Below, in pieces: positions 7,969-15,253 of a stretch of 64,000 nt of DNA. Within the stretch, counting starts at the first letter, position 1. Every line of letters starts with the position of its first letter. Made by a program: the position numbers and the translations under genes. This stretch comes from an uncultured Anaerolineae bacterium. Lineage in GTDB: Bacteria; Chloroflexota; Anaerolineae; J036; Brachytrichaceae. The notes below the pieces were generated by a model that saw nothing but the letters and a program-made list of their open reading frames with translations, did no database searches and was not told where the DNA came from. Where the stretch lies: assembly GCA_937959265.1 (NCBI GenBank), contig CALGMA010000019.1, forward strand, positions 62,001-126,000, written 5' to 3'.

Positions 7969-8930
7969 GCGGCACCGATTGTCAGGCCAAGTTGGTTCAG
8001 CCACTTGCGATAGGCGATCGCAGTGCGGTCGCTCTTCAAATGCAGCTCGGCTTGCAGGTCCAACGGCAACAGCTCCGGCCGCTGCGACTGTACGATCGGC
8101 GCATCCTGGCCGAAGATGCGATCTTGGAAGGTGACGAATGCCTCGACCGGCGTCTCGTGCCCGTAGTTCATCGCCATCCACATCCACGCGGTGCTGTCCA
8201 CCAGATCGTGCGGCGTGACCATGAGCTGAATCGCCAAGCGCTGGGCAGATTGCTTGAGCAGATAGGCCGTCAGCGGCCGCAGCGCGCGATACACGTAGGT
8301 CACGTAATCGCCGACGCCGGTGCCATAGGGATCGGGCTGGTACACGCGCACCCCGCGCGCGATCACCCCATCGGGGGTGATTTCAGCCTCGTAGTCCATG
8401 ATCTCCGGGTAGGCCGGATCGCCCAGGATGCCTTCGTGGACAAACGGGAAGTGGCCGACGTCGAGGAAGTTCTCGATCACGCGCGGGCCGCTGGCCTTGA
8501 CGCGGTATGGGCCGCACAGCACTTTGCGATACGACGGGTCGTCCCATTCGGCAAAAGGCGGCACGTCGTGCTGCGGCTCACCCAGCGAGGCCCACACTAA
8601 CCCATACTTCACCTGAGCGCGGTACGTCTTGGCGCGGGCTTTTTCGGGCGGCTTCTGGTCAGGGTGCGCCGGGATGTGCGTGCAACGGCCGTCCGGGCCG
8701 TAGCGCCAGCCGTGGTAGGGGCAGGCCAGCGTTGCGCCATCGGTCGCGCCGAGCGAGAGGCGTGTGCCGCGATGGATGCATAAGTCCTGCCAAACCATCA
8801 CGGCATCGCCGCAGCGCCACACGACCAAATCCTCACCCAACAAGCGCACGCCGAGCACCGGCTGCGCGTCGAGCTGTTGCAGCGACGCGACCGGATGCCA
8901 ATCGTTGAGGAGCACGGGGTCATGAATCAT
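7965..8930 (-). CDS. Rieske non-haem iron oxygenase
   Basis: The large-subunit type of a Rieske oxygenase, which hydroxylates or demethylates an unknown organic substrate. The 321-residue protein has the [2Fe-2S] ligands CIHRG and CPYHGW, and the mononuclear iron motif NFLDVGHFPFVH (N-x2-D-x2-H-x4-H). A single-component length resembles the VanA and pheophorbide-oxygenase-like groups rather than two-subunit dioxygenases. ATG 8930 fits the family N-terminus. It lies 41 bases after the PPOX gene and overlaps the hydrolase gene by 4 bases. No reductase gene is adjacent. Confidence 0.85.
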   Translation of the reverse strand: MIHDPVLLNDWHPVASLQQLDAQPVLGVRLLGEDLVVWRCGDAVMVWQDLCIHRGTRLSLGATDGATLACPYHGWRYGPDGRCTHIPAHPDQKPPEKARAKTYRAQVKYGLVWASLGEPQHDVPPFAEWDDPSYRKVLCGPYRVKASGPRVIENFLDVGHFPFVHEGILGDPAYPEIMDYEAEITPDGVIARGVRVYQPDPYGTGVGDYVTYVYRALRPLTAYLLKQSAQRLAIQLMVTPHDLVDSTAWMWMAMNYGHETPVEAFVTFQDRIFGQDAPIVQSQRPELLPLDLQAELHLKSDRTAIAYRKWLNQLGLTIGAA

Positions 8931-8971
8931 GGCTTTTGCCCAGCGGATTGTAATGGCGGCCGGCAGCGAAG

Positions 8972-9391
8972 TCACTCCTGCCGTGGCGCGATCGCGGTGA
9001 GGCGAATGCTGACCCAGCCGGCGCGCTTCTGGCGACTCAACCGGTTGCGGATGGCCACTTGCCACTCGATCAGCCGCCAGATCAAGCCGTATTTGGCGGT
9101 GATCTTCTGGCGGGCCGCCTCACTTGCTGCCGGGTCGTCGAGGATCTTCGCGCGCGCATCCACCCAATCGCCTAGCGGGTCACCGCGGCCGGTGCTGGGC
9201 GCAATACGCACGCGATCGTTGTTGCGGATGCGCTTGACCTTGCCGGAGTCGGCCTCGGTGCGGATCAGCAGCGCATCGCCATCGCGCACAAAGCCCACCG
9301 GCGTGCGCACCGCAACGCCGTTTTTGCGAAAGGTCTCCAGGGCGAGGAAGCGTTGGCCTTCGAATGGCTGCAAGGGGTCTGCCTGGGTCAT
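8972..9391 (-). CDS. PPOX-class flavin/F420-dependent oxidoreductase
   Basis: A 139-residue split-barrel protein of the pyridoxamine-phosphate-oxidase superfamily, in the group of small proteins annotated as probable F420-dependent. Diagnostic features are the VAVRTPVGFVRDGDALLIRT barrel strands and the GKVKRIRNNDRVRIAP block, which typify this subfamily. It probably binds a flavin or deazaflavin and reduces a small organic substrate. It is the first gene of a run with the Rieske oxygenase and the hydrolase, which suggests a joint catabolic or detoxifying role, though the substrate cannot be read from sequence. Confidence 0.75.
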   Translation of the reverse strand: MTQADPLQPFEGQRFLALETFRKNGVAVRTPVGFVRDGDALLIRTEADSGKVKRIRNNDRVRIAPSTGRGDPLGDWVDARAKILDDPAASEAARQKITAKYGLIWRLIEWQVAIRNRLSRQKRAGWVSIRLTAIAPRQE

Positions 9392-9418
9392 CGTTGGCTC
9401 AATTACCTATCTGACTAT

Positions 9419-10120
9419 CTACCTGACGAACGACGCCGACAGCGCGATGAACAGTTGCGCGCAGTAATAGGTGGAGAGTACCCAGATGCTGTTGCGCTCG
9501 CCTTCGCCGTCGAAGACGAACTTGTTGATGGCGAGCATGAAGTCGGACATGTAGAAGAGCAGTGCGCCGCCCATCGCCAACGATGGCTGCGCCAGCAGGC
9601 CCCCGCCGATTTGTACGCCGGAGAAAGCCTGGTGCACCATGAGCGAGATCACCGTCATGTAAAGTAGCACCGGCTGCCGCAGGTTGCCCAGCGACGGGCG
9701 CAGGTAGAAATACAGCACCATGCCGATGAGGGCCAGCACGGCAGCGGCCAGAGCGGCGCGGTTGAAGTCGAACGGCGTGCTGCGCGCGAGCTGCGCGTAG
9801 GCGAAGGCGGCGATATAGGCGATGTGCGCGAACAAAAAGGCCGCCAACCCGGAGACGAAAAGGCCGGGGCGCTCATCCGAATCAATCAGCAGCCAGTCGC
9901 CGACCAACGAGAGCGCCAGGCCGGCGAGGATGAGCGCCGAGTACAGCGGCACATGCATCGGCTGAGTGAACGACAGCGCTGCGATGAAGATCACCAACGC
10001 CGTGGACAGCGGCTTCCAGAGCTTGACCTGCCGCTTGTTGCGCGGCGTCTGCGTCTCTGCGCGAAGCAACAGAAAGACGGTGATGATCGGCAAAGGGACG
10101 AGCAGTAGCGGCAGGATCAT
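9419..10120 (-). CDS. YhhN/TMEM86-family membrane protein
   Basis: A polytopic membrane protein of the YhhN family, whose animal member TMEM86 is a lysoplasmalogenase. The 233-residue sequence has about eight hydrophobic helices and the family motifs LVGDWLL, near the first third, and FYMSDFMLAINKF near the end, which carry conserved aspartates. The start is placed at 10120 (MILPLLL) because the six extra codons upstream coincide with a TGATAGACT -10 element. The bacterial function is not established. Confidence 0.75.
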   Translation of the reverse strand: MILPLLLVPLPIITVFLLLRAETQTPRNKRQVKLWKPLSTALVIFIAALSFTQPMHVPLYSALILAGLALSLVGDWLLIDSDERPGLFVSGLAAFLFAHIAYIAAFAYAQLARSTPFDFNRAALAAAVLALIGMVLYFYLRPSLGNLRQPVLLYMTVISLMVHQAFSGVQIGGGLLAQPSLAMGGALLFYMSDFMLAINKFVFDGEGERNSIWVLSTYYCAQLFIALSASFVR

Positions 10121-10137
10121 GCGCGATGAGTCTATCA
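10121..10137 (-). promoter_or_regulatory. Leaderless-type promoter of the YhhN gene
   Basis: On the minus strand TGATAGACT ends 8 bases before the ATG at 10120 and there is no Shine-Dalgarno sequence. Transcription would begin at or next to the start codon. Confidence 0.45.
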
Positions 10138-10150
10138 CGCGCCGCTCCGG

Positions 10151-10744
10151 CTATGCTTCCGTGCGCAGCAGCCTGCCCTCGCTCGGTGTGAAGCGCTCGG
10201 TCGTGAGGATCACCGCGCTTTGCTCGGCGCCGCCGCGCGTATCGTCTATGGCCTTTCTGTCCTTCGCTTTCGCGTCCAACGTCTTGCGCCACGCACGCAA
10301 CGTCTCGGCTTCGGCAGCGCTGATCTCGTAGCGCGCGCTGTGAGCGAGGATGTGGTCCACCAGCAGCCGGAGCGCGCGCCAGCGCAACTCAGAGGCGTCG
10401 CTGAATCCTTGCCAGCGACCGAACTTCGCCGCTTCGCGCACGAAGGCCTGGGCGGCTTGCGTCTGGAGCGCCGACGACTTGTAGAACAATGCGACGGGGT
10501 TGCCGGCGCGCCGTGCCGTCGCCCACTCCAGGCCCACCGGCGCTTGGATGTCGCTGCCGAGGATGAGCACATGCACGTTTGCTTGTGTCACCGCGTCGAG
10601 GTCCGGTTCGTGGTCAGCGCCCGGCGTCTGGGTGATCGTCCAGCCCAGCGAGGTAGGGATCTCGGCGATTGCACGCGCCAGCAAGTCGCGCTCGAAGCGC
10701 AATTCTGGCGCAGCGGAGACATACAACCTGAGCTTATCCACCAT
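10151..10744 (-). CDS. DUF4062-like protein
   Basis: A 197-residue soluble protein. The N-terminus (LRLYVSAAPELRFERDLLARAI) resembles the start of DUF4062 domains, where a beta strand ending in Ser is followed by an ER-x-x-L helix. A second strand carries NVHVLILGSDI. Such flavodoxin- or TIR-like folds often occur in signalling or conflict proteins, but no effector domain is attached here. ATG 10744 is chosen because the upstream 21 codons include a REP-like palindrome and a -10 element. Function unknown. Confidence 0.5.
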   Translation of the reverse strand: MVDKLRLYVSAAPELRFERDLLARAIAEIPTSLGWTITQTPGADHEPDLDAVTQANVHVLILGSDIQAPVGLEWATARRAGNPVALFYKSSALQTQAAQAFVREAAKFGRWQGFSDASELRWRALRLLVDHILAHSARYEISAAEAETLRAWRKTLDAKAKDRKAIDDTRGGAEQSAVILTTERFTPSEGRLLRTEA

Positions 10745-10760
10745 GTCATTTAGATTAGCA
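10745..10760 (-). promoter_or_regulatory. Leaderless-type promoter of the DUF4062-like gene
   Basis: Minus-strand TGCTAATCT ends 7 bases before the ATG at 10744, with no ribosome binding site between them. Confidence 0.45.
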
Positions 10761-10778
10761 CAGTTCGCCTCGGCGCTC

Positions 10779-10809
10779 GGGTGGACGAAGGCACTGCCTT
10801 CGCCCACCC
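10779..10809. repeat. REP-like palindrome, copy 2
   Basis: GGGTGGACGAAGGCA, one base, then TGCCTTCGCCCACCC. Fourteen of 15 positions pair, and on the minus strand the remaining pair is G-U. It lies between the divergent promoters of the DUF4062-like and CPBP genes. Confidence 0.75.
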
Positions 10810-10831
10810 AAGATTTGATTTGTCACATCCA

Positions 10832-10844
10832 TATAATGATTGTG
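10832..10844 (+). promoter_or_regulatory. Leaderless-type promoter of the CPBP gene
   Basis: A consensus TATAAT (10832-10837) ends 7 bases before ATG 10845. The other in-frame ATG (10836) overlaps the hexamer itself, so 10845 is the likelier start. Confidence 0.5.
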
Positions 10845-11882
10845 ATGAACGCCATCGCCACGTTGTTCGTGATGCTGCCCTTCTTGCTCGCCATTTTCCT
10901 GGCCAACGTCGCAGAGAAAGAGCGCGGTGTCCGCATCCTCGTCTATCTTTATCTGGTATTTCTGAACGGTCTGGCCGCCGTCATCGGGTTGTTCAGCCTG
11001 GCCGGCGCCGAGCTGCTCGCCAGCAAAGTATTCCTCAACGCTCTGCTGCAGCAATACCCGGGGTTGGAGGCGTCGCAACTGCGCGCCGTCCGGTTCGATC
11101 TCGCCGGTCTGATCCTCATAGCTGCTGCGTTGCTGGCGATGGTCGTCCTATCGTTGCCGGTGCGCCGGCTCGCGGCGCGCATCCTGCCGATGCAGGCGGA
11201 CAGCGTGGTGCACGCGACGGCGCTCTCGCTGACGGCGACGGCGCTCGGTATGAACCTCTTCCAGATGGTTGCACTTGCGCCGCTATTGTTCGCCGTGACT
11301 GCCACCGAGCAAGGCATTCAGCAGGTCCAGCAAATGGGCGGCGTGTCTTACCTGGACGTGCTGGTGTTCCCGTTGCTCACGCTCGTTGTCGCCGCGTTGC
11401 TGGGCGTCGGGCTATACACGCGACGCAGCCAGTCCGAAGTGCTCACGCGTCTGGGCTTTGCGCCGCTGACGCTGCAGGCATTGGGCATTGCCGCCGGGTT
11501 CACCGTCGCATTGCTCGGTATGGCGATCCTCACCGAACGCGCCTGGCAGTCGTTGGATCCGGACAGCCTGAAGAAAGTGGGTGGGCTGTCGAAGGCGCTG
11601 ATGGGCAACTTCACCGGCCTGACCGGCGCGCTCGCCATCGGCGCTGCGGCGGCCATCGGCGAAGAGACCTTTTTCCGCGGCGCATATCAACCGCGCATGG
11701 GCATCCCGCTCACCTCGCTGTTGTTCACGTCGTTTCACGTCCAGTACGGCATCACACCGGCTACGCTGCTGGTGCTGGTGATGAGCGTCGTCTTGGGCCT
11801 CTTGCGCCAACGCACTTCGCTCACCGTGTGCATCCTGGTGCATTTCCTCTATAACTTCACAACGGTGCTGGTGGCGACGTAG
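10845..11882 (+). CDS. CPBP-family intramembrane metalloprotease
   Basis: A 345-residue polytopic membrane protein of the CPBP (CAAX protease and bacteriocin-processing) family. The catalytic motifs are near the C-terminus: EETFFRG (EExxxR), FTSFHVQYG (FxxxH) and HFLYN. About eight hydrophobic helices precede and surround them. Family members cleave prenylated or other peptides within the membrane; the substrate here is unknown. The long upstream extension of the reading frame is rejected because it runs antiparallel through the DUF4062-like gene. Confidence 0.8.
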   Translation: MNAIATLFVMLPFLLAIFLANVAEKERGVRILVYLYLVFLNGLAAVIGLFSLAGAELLASKVFLNALLQQYPGLEASQLRAVRFDLAGLILIAAALLAMVVLSLPVRRLAARILPMQADSVVHATALSLTATALGMNLFQMVALAPLLFAVTATEQGIQQVQQMGGVSYLDVLVFPLLTLVVAALLGVGLYTRRSQSEVLTRLGFAPLTLQALGIAAGFTVALLGMAILTERAWQSLDPDSLKKVGGLSKALMGNFTGLTGALAIGAAAAIGEETFFRGAYQPRMGIPLTSLLFTSFHVQYGITPATLLVLVMSVVLGLLRQRTSLTVCILVHFLYNFTTVLVAT

Positions 11883-11899
11883 GGCGCGTCGGCATAGGC

Positions 11900-13231
11900 C
11901 TATGGCAACGGCGCGCCAACCAGCTTGTACGCCGCGCCGTTGCGATCCAGCACATACAGTTCGCCGGCCTCGTCCTCGCCGAACGAGCTGATGTTGTAAG
12001 GCGTGCGGAAGAGGATGTCGTTCTGCCAGCCACCGCTGCTGTTTGGCCGCAGCGTCCAGATCAATCCGGAGCAAAAGTCGCCGTAGATATAAGTGCCGAC
12101 CAGCGACGGCAAGGCGGAGCCGCGATAGACGTATCCGCCGGTCACCGAGCAGCCGCCTTCACGATGCGCGTATTGATGGATCGGATCGGTGAGCGCCAGC
12201 GTTCCCGGGTCGCCGGTATAGGGCGCGAAGCCCTCGCGGAATTTCCAGCCATAGTTCTGTCCGCCCTGGCTGGCAGGTTGGAAGTTGATCTCCTCGAAGG
12301 CGTTCTGGCCGACGTCAGCGATGAATAAGTCGCCCGTGGCGCGGTCAAAGCTGAACCGCCAGGGGTTGCGCAGGCCGGATGCCCAGATCTCCGGGCGCGC
12401 GCCATCGCCAAAGCTCGGATTGTCGGCGGGCACGCGATACGGCTGCGCCGCCGAGGATTGCGACACATCAATCCGCAGCATCTTGCCGAGCAGGGAGCGC
12501 GCGTCCTGCGCGAAGTTCTGCGGGTCGCCGGCGGCGCCGCCATCCCCCATACCGATATAGAGCATGCCATCTGGGCCGAACAGGATCTGGCCCCCGTTGT
12601 GGTTGGCGTAGGGCTGCTCGATGCGCATCACGACCCACTCACTGGACGGATCGGCAGTGAGGCCGTCGGCGTTCGCGATGAAGCCGGAGATCATCGTGTC
12701 GCCGCCGTTGTCGGTGTAATTGACGAAAAGGCGGCGCGACTGCGCGAAGTCCGGGCTGAAGGCGATGCTGAGCAACCCTTGCTCGTTCCCGCGGTCGCCG
12801 ACGCGATCGGTCAGGTCGAGGAGGGGCGTGGGGAGCAATTGCCCATCGCGCCACACGCGCACGCGACCAGGCTGCTCGGTAATGTAGAGCGTTCCACTGC
12901 CATCGCCGGCGTGCGTCAGATAGGTTGGCTTGTCTAGCCCCTCGGCGATCATCTGCAGCGCCGGTTGGGCGTTTCGATGAACCTCAAGATCAGCCGATGG
13001 CTCAATGGTCGCCGGCTCTGCCGACGGTGAGCCGGGCCGCGCCTCTGTTGGCGCGGGCGCGGGCGCCCCGGCCGGCGCGGTCACGACGACTGCGGTTGGC
13101 GCCGGAACCGACGCCGGGGCGTTCGTGCCTCCGCACGCCTGAAGCAACAATGCGATGCCGATCCCCATGCTTGTCCCAGCCAACGTCCCAATCCGACGAT
13201 TAGTTCGTTTGTTCAACCTGTTCGTTCCCAT
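11900..13231 (-). CDS. PQQ-dependent sugar dehydrogenase-like lipoprotein
   Basis: A six-bladed beta-propeller of the soluble glucose/sorbosone dehydrogenase family, which oxidises aldoses with pyrroloquinoline quinone. The 443-residue product has a lipobox ending LLLQAC, a Pro/Ala/Thr-rich linker to about residue 90, then propeller motifs: MYLTHAGDGSG-like strands, GLLSIAFSPDF, YIGMGDGG, GLRNPWRFSFD and DVGQNAFEEIN. ATG 13231 follows GGAGGG at 7 bases; 17 upstream codons are omitted. The protein should be anchored on the outer face. No PQQ synthesis genes are nearby. Confidence 0.85.
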   Translation of the reverse strand: MGTNRLNKRTNRRIGTLAGTSMGIGIALLLQACGGTNAPASVPAPTAVVVTAPAGAPAPAPTEARPGSPSAEPATIEPSADLEVHRNAQPALQMIAEGLDKPTYLTHAGDGSGTLYITEQPGRVRVWRDGQLLPTPLLDLTDRVGDRGNEQGLLSIAFSPDFAQSRRLFVNYTDNGGDTMISGFIANADGLTADPSSEWVVMRIEQPYANHNGGQILFGPDGMLYIGMGDGGAAGDPQNFAQDARSLLGKMLRIDVSQSSAAQPYRVPADNPSFGDGARPEIWASGLRNPWRFSFDRATGDLFIADVGQNAFEEINFQPASQGGQNYGWKFREGFAPYTGDPGTLALTDPIHQYAHREGGCSVTGGYVYRGSALPSLVGTYIYGDFCSGLIWTLRPNSSGGWQNDILFRTPYNISSFGEDEAGELYVLDRNGAAYKLVGAPLP

Positions 13232-13362
13232 CGAATGCCCTCCCAACCAGCGTGTTCCGAAAACTCGTCTCATGCGTTGCATGTGTCTTCTCGGATGGCT
13301 TACCGAGCAGGATGATAGTAGGAGCGAATGAGAAGAAGCCGAGATGCAGATGTGACGCGCCG

Positions 13363-13378
13363 TGATATAAAAGCGCGC
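13363..13378 (+). promoter_or_regulatory. Leaderless-type promoter of pheA
   Basis: TGATATAAA is an extended -10 whose hexamer (13366-13371) ends 7 bases before the pheA ATG. No Shine-Dalgarno is present. Confidence 0.5.
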
Positions 13379-14245
13379 ATGTCAACGGAGACCCGCGTCG
13401 CATATCAGGGCGAGCCGGGCGCCTACAGCGAGCAGGCGATCTTCGATTTCTTCGGCGCATCCGCGCAGCCAATCCCCTGCCCATCGTTCGACGATGTTTT
13501 CGAGCAAGTGGCGCAGGCGGCATGCGACTACGGCGTGGTGCCGGTGGAGAACTCGTTGGGCGGCAGCGTGCACCGCAACTACGACCTGTTTATGCGCCAC
13601 GCGCTGCATCTTGTGGGCGAGGTCGTGGTGCGCATTCGATGGTATCTCTATGCGTTACCCGGCCGGCAGCTCGGCGACATCAAGCGCGTCATCTCGCACT
13701 GGCAAGCGCTGGCGCAGTGTGAGCGAACGTTGTCGGCGTTGCTCCCCGGCGCCGAGCGTGAGCCGGTGTATGACACCGCCGGGAGCGTGAAGATGCTGGC
13801 CGAGTCGCAGCGCCGCGATACGGCTGCGATCGCCGGCCGACGCGCGCAGGCGCTCTATGGCCTGCCGATTTTGCGCGAAGGCATCGAGGACGATCCAACC
13901 AATTACACGCGGTTCGTGGTGATCTCGTGCACCCCCGACCTGCCGCTCGCTGCGCAGGTCGAGGCCGCAAACCAACGCAAGTTCAAGACCTCCATCGTCT
14001 TTGCTATGCGCAATCAGCCGGGCGCGCTCTTCCGCGCGCTGGCTGCCTTTGCGCTGCGCGATATTGACCTGACCAAAATCGAGTCGCGCCCGCTGCAGGG
14101 GTCGCCCTGGGAGTATCTGTTCTATCTCGACTTCGCCGGCCACGCCGAAGAGGGGCACTGCCGGCGCGCGCTCGATCATTTGCGCGAACTGGCCACGGTG
14201 CTGCGTGTGCTGGGCAGCTACCCGCGGGCTAAAATGCCCGAGTGA
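13379..14245 (+). CDS. pheA: Prephenate dehydratase
   Basis: Converts prephenate to phenylpyruvate in phenylalanine synthesis. The 288-residue protein starts with VAYQGEPGAYSEQA, followed by the family blocks VPVENSLGGSVHRNYD and YTRFVVIS. A C-terminal ACT domain (KTSIVFAMRNQPGALFRAL, then IESRP) gives phenylalanine feedback control. It is a monofunctional enzyme without a chorismate mutase domain. ATG 13379 matches the family start and the leaderless promoter. Confidence 0.93.
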   Translation: MSTETRVAYQGEPGAYSEQAIFDFFGASAQPIPCPSFDDVFEQVAQAACDYGVVPVENSLGGSVHRNYDLFMRHALHLVGEVVVRIRWYLYALPGRQLGDIKRVISHWQALAQCERTLSALLPGAEREPVYDTAGSVKMLAESQRRDTAAIAGRRAQALYGLPILREGIEDDPTNYTRFVVISCTPDLPLAAQVEAANQRKFKTSIVFAMRNQPGALFRALAAFALRDIDLTKIESRPLQGSPWEYLFYLDFAGHAEEGHCRRALDHLRELATVLRVLGSYPRAKMPE

Positions 14246-14303
14246 ATAAAACAGAGACCGGGTTGCTCAAGAAAAGCCGGCTTTCTCGCGGGGACTTTCT
14301 GAC

Positions 14304-14313
14304 AAGGAGGTGA
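14304..14313 (+). promoter_or_regulatory. Shine-Dalgarno site that sets the c-di-AMP receptor start
   Basis: AAGGAGGTGA is a near-perfect anti-16S match placed 5 bases before ATG 14319. An in-frame GTG at 14310 lies inside it and cannot be the start. Confidence 0.7.
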
Positions 14314-14318
14314 TCAAG

Positions 14319-14639
14319 ATGAAGATGATTCTTGCAGTGGTGCAGGCCGACGACGCGTCCAAGGTCACTCAGGCGTTGATCGAAGCCGGTCATCGTGTGA
14401 CGCGCATCGCCACGCAAGGCGCATGGCTGCGCCGGGAGAACGCCACCTTGCTGCTCGGCGTGAACGACGAACAGGTGGATGACGTGCTTCGCATCCTGCA
14501 ACAGACCGCGCGTCGTCGCACATCCTACATTAGCGTGCCGCGCGAAGTGCCCGGTGCGTTGAACGCCCAGGTCATTGACGTGGAAGTCGGCGGCGCGACG
14601 GTCTTTGTGCTCAACGTCGAGCGGTTCGAGCACATTTGA
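14319..14639 (+). CDS. PII-like c-di-AMP receptor (DarA/PstA family)
   Basis: A 106-residue PII-like protein that binds cyclic di-AMP. It has the typical opening MKMILAVVQADDASKVTQAL, then GHRVTRIATQGAWLRREN in the loop that contacts nucleotide, and NATLLLGV. The protein has no enzyme motif and acts by binding a partner that remains unknown in most bacteria. It follows pheA by 73 bases and converges with the DUF1992 gene. No diadenylate cyclase gene is in the window. Confidence 0.85.
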   Translation: MKMILAVVQADDASKVTQALIEAGHRVTRIATQGAWLRRENATLLLGVNDEQVDDVLRILQQTARRRTSYISVPREVPGALNAQVIDVEVGGATVFVLNVERFEHI

Positions 14640-14682
14640 CGACAGATAACCGGAGCTGTGATCGGTGTCCCGTACTCAAACA

Positions 14683-15141
14683 TCAAACATTCGCTGCTCG
14701 CTCCAGCCGGTCATACTCTTCCTGCAGGCGCAGCGGCAGGCGGTGCACTGCCGATGACGGCGCGCGCAGGTTGAAGTGGAAGATGTCGCGATTGATCTCT
14801 TCGACGTCGCGTTCGAACTTTGCACGCGCGCGTTCCCATTCGCGCTCGATGTGGCTGCGCTCGCTTGCATGCGTGGCCTGCGCCAGCCGAAGACGCCGCC
14901 AGGCATAGGCGCGGTAGAGCGCGCCGCGCGCTGCGGCGAGCTTCTCGCGCAACGCTTTGTCCTCCTCGATCCACGCCGGCAGGAAGTCATTCGACTTGAG
15001 CAGATGCATCACCAGGCGTTCGTCTTCCGGCACGCCATCGTCTTCGCTCAGATCGAGCCGTCCCTTTTGCGGCAGGTTGTCGAACTGGCCTGCCTCGCGC
15101 GCTTCCTTTAACTTCTGCTCGATCAACCGGCCGAGGTTCAT
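14683..15141 (-). CDS. DUF1992 (DnaJC28-like) protein
   Basis: A 152-residue helical protein with the DUF1992 signature: an IEQKLKEAREAGQFDNLPQKGRL block near the N-terminus, as in DnaJC28 homologues that lack a J domain. The rest is charged coiled coil (ERSHIEREWERARAKFERD). ATG 15141 coincides with the family start. Its role is unknown. Confidence 0.75.
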   Translation of the reverse strand: MNLGRLIEQKLKEAREAGQFDNLPQKGRLDLSEDDGVPEDERLVMHLLKSNDFLPAWIEEDKALREKLAAARGALYRAYAWRRLRLAQATHASERSHIEREWERARAKFERDVEEINRDIFHFNLRAPSSAVHRLPLRLQEEYDRLERAANV

Positions 15142-15153
15142 GGTTGCATTGTA
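15142..15153 (-). promoter_or_regulatory. Leaderless-type promoter of the DUF1992 gene
   Basis: Minus-strand TACAAT (15148-15153) ends 6 bases before the ATG at 15141, and no ribosome binding site is present. Confidence 0.5.
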
Positions 15154-15181
15154 AAACCTTGCATCGCGCAAATCCGGCCGC

Positions 15182-15215
15182 AGTGATAAACTGGTTAACG
15201 CTCAGCGCTATCACT
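15182..15215. promoter_or_regulatory. Inverted repeat, candidate LacI-family operator
   Basis: AGTGATA (15182-15188) and TATCACT (15209-15215) form a perfect 7-bp inverted repeat with a 20-base spacer. It lies 38 bases before the LacI-family gene and between divergent genes, a position suited to autoregulation. Confidence 0.35.
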
Positions 15216-15253
15216 ACGCGAGCCGAGAATGCGATTTCGAATGTGAGGGTCGA

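Noticed and set aside
10500..10844. N-terminal extension of the CPBP protease frame
   Set aside because: It runs through the DUF4062-like gene on the other strand and contains a REP palindrome. The TATAAT at 10832 sets a later start.
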